Source: Comamonadaceae bacterium (GTDB taxonomy: Bacteria; Pseudomonadota; Gammaproteobacteria; Burkholderiales; Burkholderiaceae_C). From it: a stretch of 17,471 bases of DNA. Below, one piece after another: positions 14,995 through 17,471 of the stretch (the first letter of the stretch is position 1; each line of letters starts with the position of its first letter). The notes beneath the pieces are model-generated. The model worked only from the letters and a program-made list of their open reading frames with translations. It was not told where the DNA came from and made no database searches. Location: the NCBI GenBank assembly GCA_947494405.1, contig CANLWQ010000011.1:1-17471 (forward strand). Direction: 5' to 3'. The translations under genes were made by a program, and so were the position numbers.

Positions 14995-15675
14995 TCAGCG
15001 CTGCACCCAGCCGCCACACACGGGAAACACCTGCCCCACAAAGCAGTCTGCTTTGTCTGAGCACAGATAGGCCGCAAACTCTGCGTCTTCTTCTGCTTTC
15101 ACCAGTCGCCCCAAAGGAACTTCGCGTTGAAGTCGTTCGGCAAAACGTGGGTTGGCCTGCACTTCGGGGGGAAAGTAGGTAGGGTTCTCCACAAAATTTT
15201 GTGCAATTGCATTGACTTGGATATTCAATGCAGCCAACTCCACACCCACCGCTTGCACCCATGCCAGTTGCGCACCACGTGCAGCGCTGTAGCTGGATGC
15301 GCGCTTCATGCCGCGCAAGGCACTGGCACTGCCCATGACCAAAAATTTGCCCCTGCCACGTGCTTTCATTTGCGGCATCACTTCGCGCAACAACCTAGGC
15401 AAAGGGTGAACCATGACGTCGAACACCTGGGCCCACTCCGCATCTTCCACCTCTGCTGCAGGTGTAGCGGGTGCGGTCATCGCCAAGTTGGCGACCAAGA
15501 CATCGATATGCCCATGGCTTTGCACCAACTCTCTTGAGGCATTGGGGAGATGCAGCTGTCTTTGGTCGGCCAGCACAGTCGCCCCGTGAGACGCCAGCAC
15601 TTGGCATAAAGCCGGGCCCATGAAATCTTGCGCTTGGGTGACCACGATTCGCAAACCTTGCAACAAGCCACTCAT
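14995..15675 (-). CDS. Halohydrin dehalogenase-like protein of the SDR fold
   Basis: With the ATG at 15675 (AGGTG Shine-Dalgarno, 6-nt spacing) the protein has 226 residues; a GTG at 15684 is possible. It has the short-chain dehydrogenase fold but not its key motifs. The NAD-binding TGxxxGxG is replaced by TQAQDFMG (13-20), and the catalytic YxxxK is YSAAR (Tyr129, Arg133), with Ser116. These fit T-x4-F-x-G and S-x12-Y-x3-R, the two motifs used to define halohydrin dehalogenases. The stretch NFVENPTYFPP (160-170) and C-terminal GQVFPVCGGW also resemble that family. Such enzymes convert vicinal haloalcohols to epoxides and open epoxides with cyanide, azide or nitrite. A generic inactive SDR is the alternative. 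It is the last of four same-strand genes. Confidence 0.75.
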   Translation of the reverse strand: MSGLLQGLRIVVTQAQDFMGPALCQVLASHGATVLADQRQLHLPNASRELVQSHGHIDVLVANLAMTAPATPAAEVEDAEWAQVFDVMVHPLPRLLREVMPQMKARGRGKFLVMGSASALRGMKRASSYSAARGAQLAWVQAVGVELAALNIQVNAIAQNFVENPTYFPPEVQANPRFAERLQREVPLGRLVKAEEDAEFAAYLCSDKADCFVGQVFPVCGGWVQR

Positions 15676-15684
15676 AGACAGCAC

Positions 15685-16020
15685 CTATTCGGGCAAATCA
15701 TCTTCAAGGTTTTCAGATACCAAAGGTATGAGCTCTGGCTTGGGTGTGCGCTTGCCATGCTTGGCCAGAATTTCCACATAAACAGATGTGGCCTGTGTTT
15801 TGGCCAGCGCATCAATGGCCGTCACCAAAGCCGCCACATGCACCACTTCAGCCGCATCGGCTTGCAAACCGCATTTGCAATCGAAGTCCCAAAAATCAAC
15901 GCCCTCGGGTAAATCACGGCGACGCTCGCGTTTGAGGTATTTACGTACCTCGTTTTTGACGGCATCGAGCACCCGGTCTGGATGGCGGCCCTCGATGTGC
16001 AGGGGGAAATTTTTTCTCAT
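15685..16020 (-). CDS. Small conserved protein of unknown function (DUF6172-like)
   Basis: This 111-residue soluble, highly charged protein begins MRKNFPLHIEGRHPDRVLDAVKN. It is followed by a basic YLKRERRR stretch, GVDFWDFDCKCG with two cysteines, and an acidic C-terminus. I recognise it as a conserved proteobacterial family of about 100 residues, which I believe is DUF6172; the number is from memory. I chose the ATG at 16020, where the conserved family N-terminus begins, over a GTG at 16044 that overlaps the upstream methyltransferase gene. It lies 7 bp after that gene and 9 bp before the dehalogenase-like gene. No function can be assigned. Confidence 0.75.
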   Translation of the reverse strand: MRKNFPLHIEGRHPDRVLDAVKNEVRKYLKRERRRDLPEGVDFWDFDCKCGLQADAAEVVHVAALVTAIDALAKTQATSVYVEILAKHGKRTPKPELIPLVSENLEDDLPE

Positions 16021-16027
16021 AGGGTGA

Positions 16028-17170
16028 TTATGCGACCCGCACACCCAAGCGCCACAAAGAGGTCAGCTCTTGCTGCCTGGCCGCATGCAAAGCATCTGAG
16101 GCGTCGTGTACCTTGGCGTGGCTCGGGCGTATGTCATCGCGCCCCAGCACCTGCAAGCCTGCATCGGCTATCCACTGCAACAGTTGTGCGCGTGGTCGCA
16201 AGTTCAAATGTTCGGCCAAGTCTGACACGATCAACCAAGCCTCCCCGTCTGGCGTCAAGTGGGCTGCCACACCCGCGATGAAGGTTCGCAACATGCGACT
16301 GTCGGGGTCGTAAATCGCATGCTCAAGCAAAGAAGTGGCTTTGCCTGGCAGCCAAGGGGGATTGCACACAATCAGAGGCGCCAAGCCTTGAGGGAATACA
16401 TCGCACAGTTGTAATGTGGCCCTGTCCGCCAACTTGAGTCGTTGCAAATTGTCTTGAGCACAATTCAAAGCACGTTCACTGTTGTCGGTGGCAATCACTT
16501 GCTTGACACCACGCATAAGCAACAAAGCCGCCACCACACCCGTGCCCGTGCCAATGTCAAACGCCAAGTCCAAACTGGGCAGGGGTGCTTTGGCCAAGAG
16601 TTGCAAATACTCGTTTCTGACGGGTGAAAAAACCCCGTAGTGGGAATGGACTGTCAAACCCTCTTGAAGTCCCACATCCACATACACGCCCTTGCGTTGC
16701 CACTCAAAAGCACTGAGGACCCCCAGCAATTCGCGCAGTGACACCACCCTTGCCTCACCCGTGGCCGGTCCCCATGCATGCGTCAAAGCCTCATGTACCT
16801 CGGGCGCACGGCGTAAACCGATGCGGTAGTCGCCTTGTATGGTCAACACCAACATGGACAAAATCCGTGCGCGTTGCGCTTGCGCCATGCGGTAAGCATG
16901 AAAGGCTTGGGGCATGGCCGCTTTAGCGGTCTGGGGTTTGGCGGCTTGGGCTTTGGCTGCAAGCGCCACCCTGCGCGTCAAGGCTTGCAGTATTTGCCGC
17001 GCCTGCGCAAAGTCACCCTGCCAGTGCATAGCAGTGCCTGCACACGCCAATCTGTAAGCTGTGTCTGCGTTGATGCTGTCATCCACTGCCTCAAACCTTT
17101 TGGGTGCGGCCGCACCACTGGACGAATACCAGTGGTCTTTCCATGCATGGCTGTCCAGTGAATCAGGCAA
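16028..17170 (-). CDS. Class I SAM-dependent methyltransferase (NPPW-type)
   Basis: The C-terminal half carries a methyltransferase domain with motif I DIGTGTGVV (about 205-213), an acidic loop IATDNSERAL and motif IV NPPWLP (about 270-275). NPPW/Y is typical of enzymes that methylate the nitrogen of adenine, guanine or glutamine (HemK/RlmG-like). The N-terminal half is a family-specific region with an Ala/Lys/Gln-rich linker near residues 70-90. The frame is open to 17320 but that part overlaps the conserved end of the upstream hydantoinase gene. I place the start at TTG 17170, just before the recognisable KDHWYSSSG segment. An ATG at 17209 is the other possibility, overlapping by 47 bp. Substrate unknown. 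Confidence 0.8.
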   Translation of the reverse strand: MPDSLDSHAWKDHWYSSSGAAAPKRFEAVDDSINADTAYRLACAGTAMHWQGDFAQARQILQALTRRVALAAKAQAAKPQTAKAAMPQAFHAYRMAQAQRARILSMLVLTIQGDYRIGLRRAPEVHEALTHAWGPATGEARVVSLRELLGVLSAFEWQRKGVYVDVGLQEGLTVHSHYGVFSPVRNEYLQLLAKAPLPSLDLAFDIGTGTGVVAALLLMRGVKQVIATDNSERALNCAQDNLQRLKLADRATLQLCDVFPQGLAPLIVCNPPWLPGKATSLLEHAIYDPDSRMLRTFIAGVAAHLTPDGEAWLIVSDLAEHLNLRPRAQLLQWIADAGLQVLGRDDIRPSHAKVHDASDALHAARQQELTSLWRLGVRVA

Positions 17171-17471
17171 GGTAAGCGCCGCCGCCTGGCGTGTGAATTT
17201 CAAACACATCACCTGTATCCATTTGCACCTGATCGATATGCGCCAAGATCTGCACCTCACCGTTGGCACGCAGCACCCGATTAAGGCCTGTTTGTCCGGC
17301 TTGACCGCCAGCCAAACCAAACGCGGGGTAGATGCGTCCGTTGGAGAGAATGCCGGCGGTCATGGGTTCTAAAAATTCGATACGCCGAATACCACCTTCG
17401 CCACCGGCGTATTTGCCCTGACCACCCGAGCCCACTCGAAGCGCATAAGACAGCAAGCGCACCGGAAAGCG
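17163..17471 (-). CDS. hyuB: Hydantoinase B / 5-oxoprolinase-type protein, C-terminal part
   Basis: Only the last 102 residues are in the window; the frame stays open through the right edge. The segment reads YALRVGSGGQGKYAGGEGGIRRIEFLE in two overlapping motifs, then GLAGGQAGQTGLNRV and a closing DTGDVFEIHTPGGGAY. This is the typical C-terminus of N-methylhydantoinase B / HyuB and of the C-terminal half of 5-oxoprolinases. These enzymes open cyclic amides in an ATP-dependent way, usually with HyuA. Whether hyuA or a fused form lies upstream cannot be seen. The chemistry (cyclic amide opening) fits the nitrogen-acquisition theme of the neighbourhood. Confidence 0.88.
   Translation of the reverse strand, partial: RFPVRLLSYALRVGSGGQGKYAGGEGGIRRIEFLEPMTAGILSNGRIYPAFGLAGGQAGQTGLNRVLRANGEVQILAHIDQVQMDTGDVFEIHTPGGGAYLA

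Noticed and set aside
17171-17320. Extended N-terminus of the methyltransferase reaching 17320
   Set aside because: This stretch is the antiphase reading of the conserved hydantoinase B C-terminus and has no methyltransferase-family similarity that I can see.

Overview
The window looks like a chromosomal nitrogen-scavenging region from a betaproteobacterium. I would guess Burkholderiales/Comamonadaceae, for example a freshwater planktonic lineage, but this is inferred from the urease subunit style, the UreE His-tail, the SAM-methyltransferase family and the moderate GC content. No rRNA, tRNA, CRISPR array or complete insertion sequence is visible.

Positions 1-9205 (minus strand, read right to left) form one tightly packed operon. 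It starts with a Tat-exported substrate-binding protein, then two UrtB/UrtC-type permeases and two UrtD/UrtE-type ATPases. These are followed by an aliphatic amidase (AmiE, intact Glu59-Lys134-Cys166 triad), a CbbQ/NorQ-type AAA+ ATPase, a CbbO/NorD-type VWA protein, and an AmiC-type cytoplasmic amide sensor cut by the left edge. Many genes overlap by 4 bp or abut. Amide-pocket motifs in the exported binding protein match those of AmiC better than those of UrtA, so I read the operon as import and hydrolysis of short-chain amides, although the transporter is of the urea (Urt) architecture.

Positions 9206-9581 are a divergent control region. On the minus strand it holds a strong intrinsic terminator inside the leader of the amide operon, preceded by a second hairpin. 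This is the layout expected for AmiC/AmiR-style antitermination. On the plus strand it holds a good sigma-54 -24/-12 match in front of the urease operon.

Positions 9582-14993 (plus strand) carry ureA, a 51-residue exported His-rich membrane miniprotein, ureB, ureC, ureE, ureF, ureG and a secreted alpha/beta hydrolase, mostly with start/stop overlaps. ureD is not in the window. ureE is bracketed by a 24-bp inverted repeat of REP-like character. The downstream copy supplies the ureE stop codon and a TTG start for ureF.

Positions 14995-17471 (minus strand) hold the C-terminal end of an N-methylhydantoinase B/5-oxoprolinase-type protein, a SAM-dependent methyltransferase, a small conserved protein of unknown function, and a short-chain-dehydrogenase-fold protein. 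The last carries both diagnostic motifs of halohydrin dehalogenases (T-x4-F-x-G and S-x12-Y-x3-R).

Taken together, amide uptake and hydrolysis, urea hydrolysis and possibly hydantoin/oxoproline opening all release ammonia. The halohydrin dehalogenase candidate and the AAA+/VWA pair without an obvious client are the least expected components.
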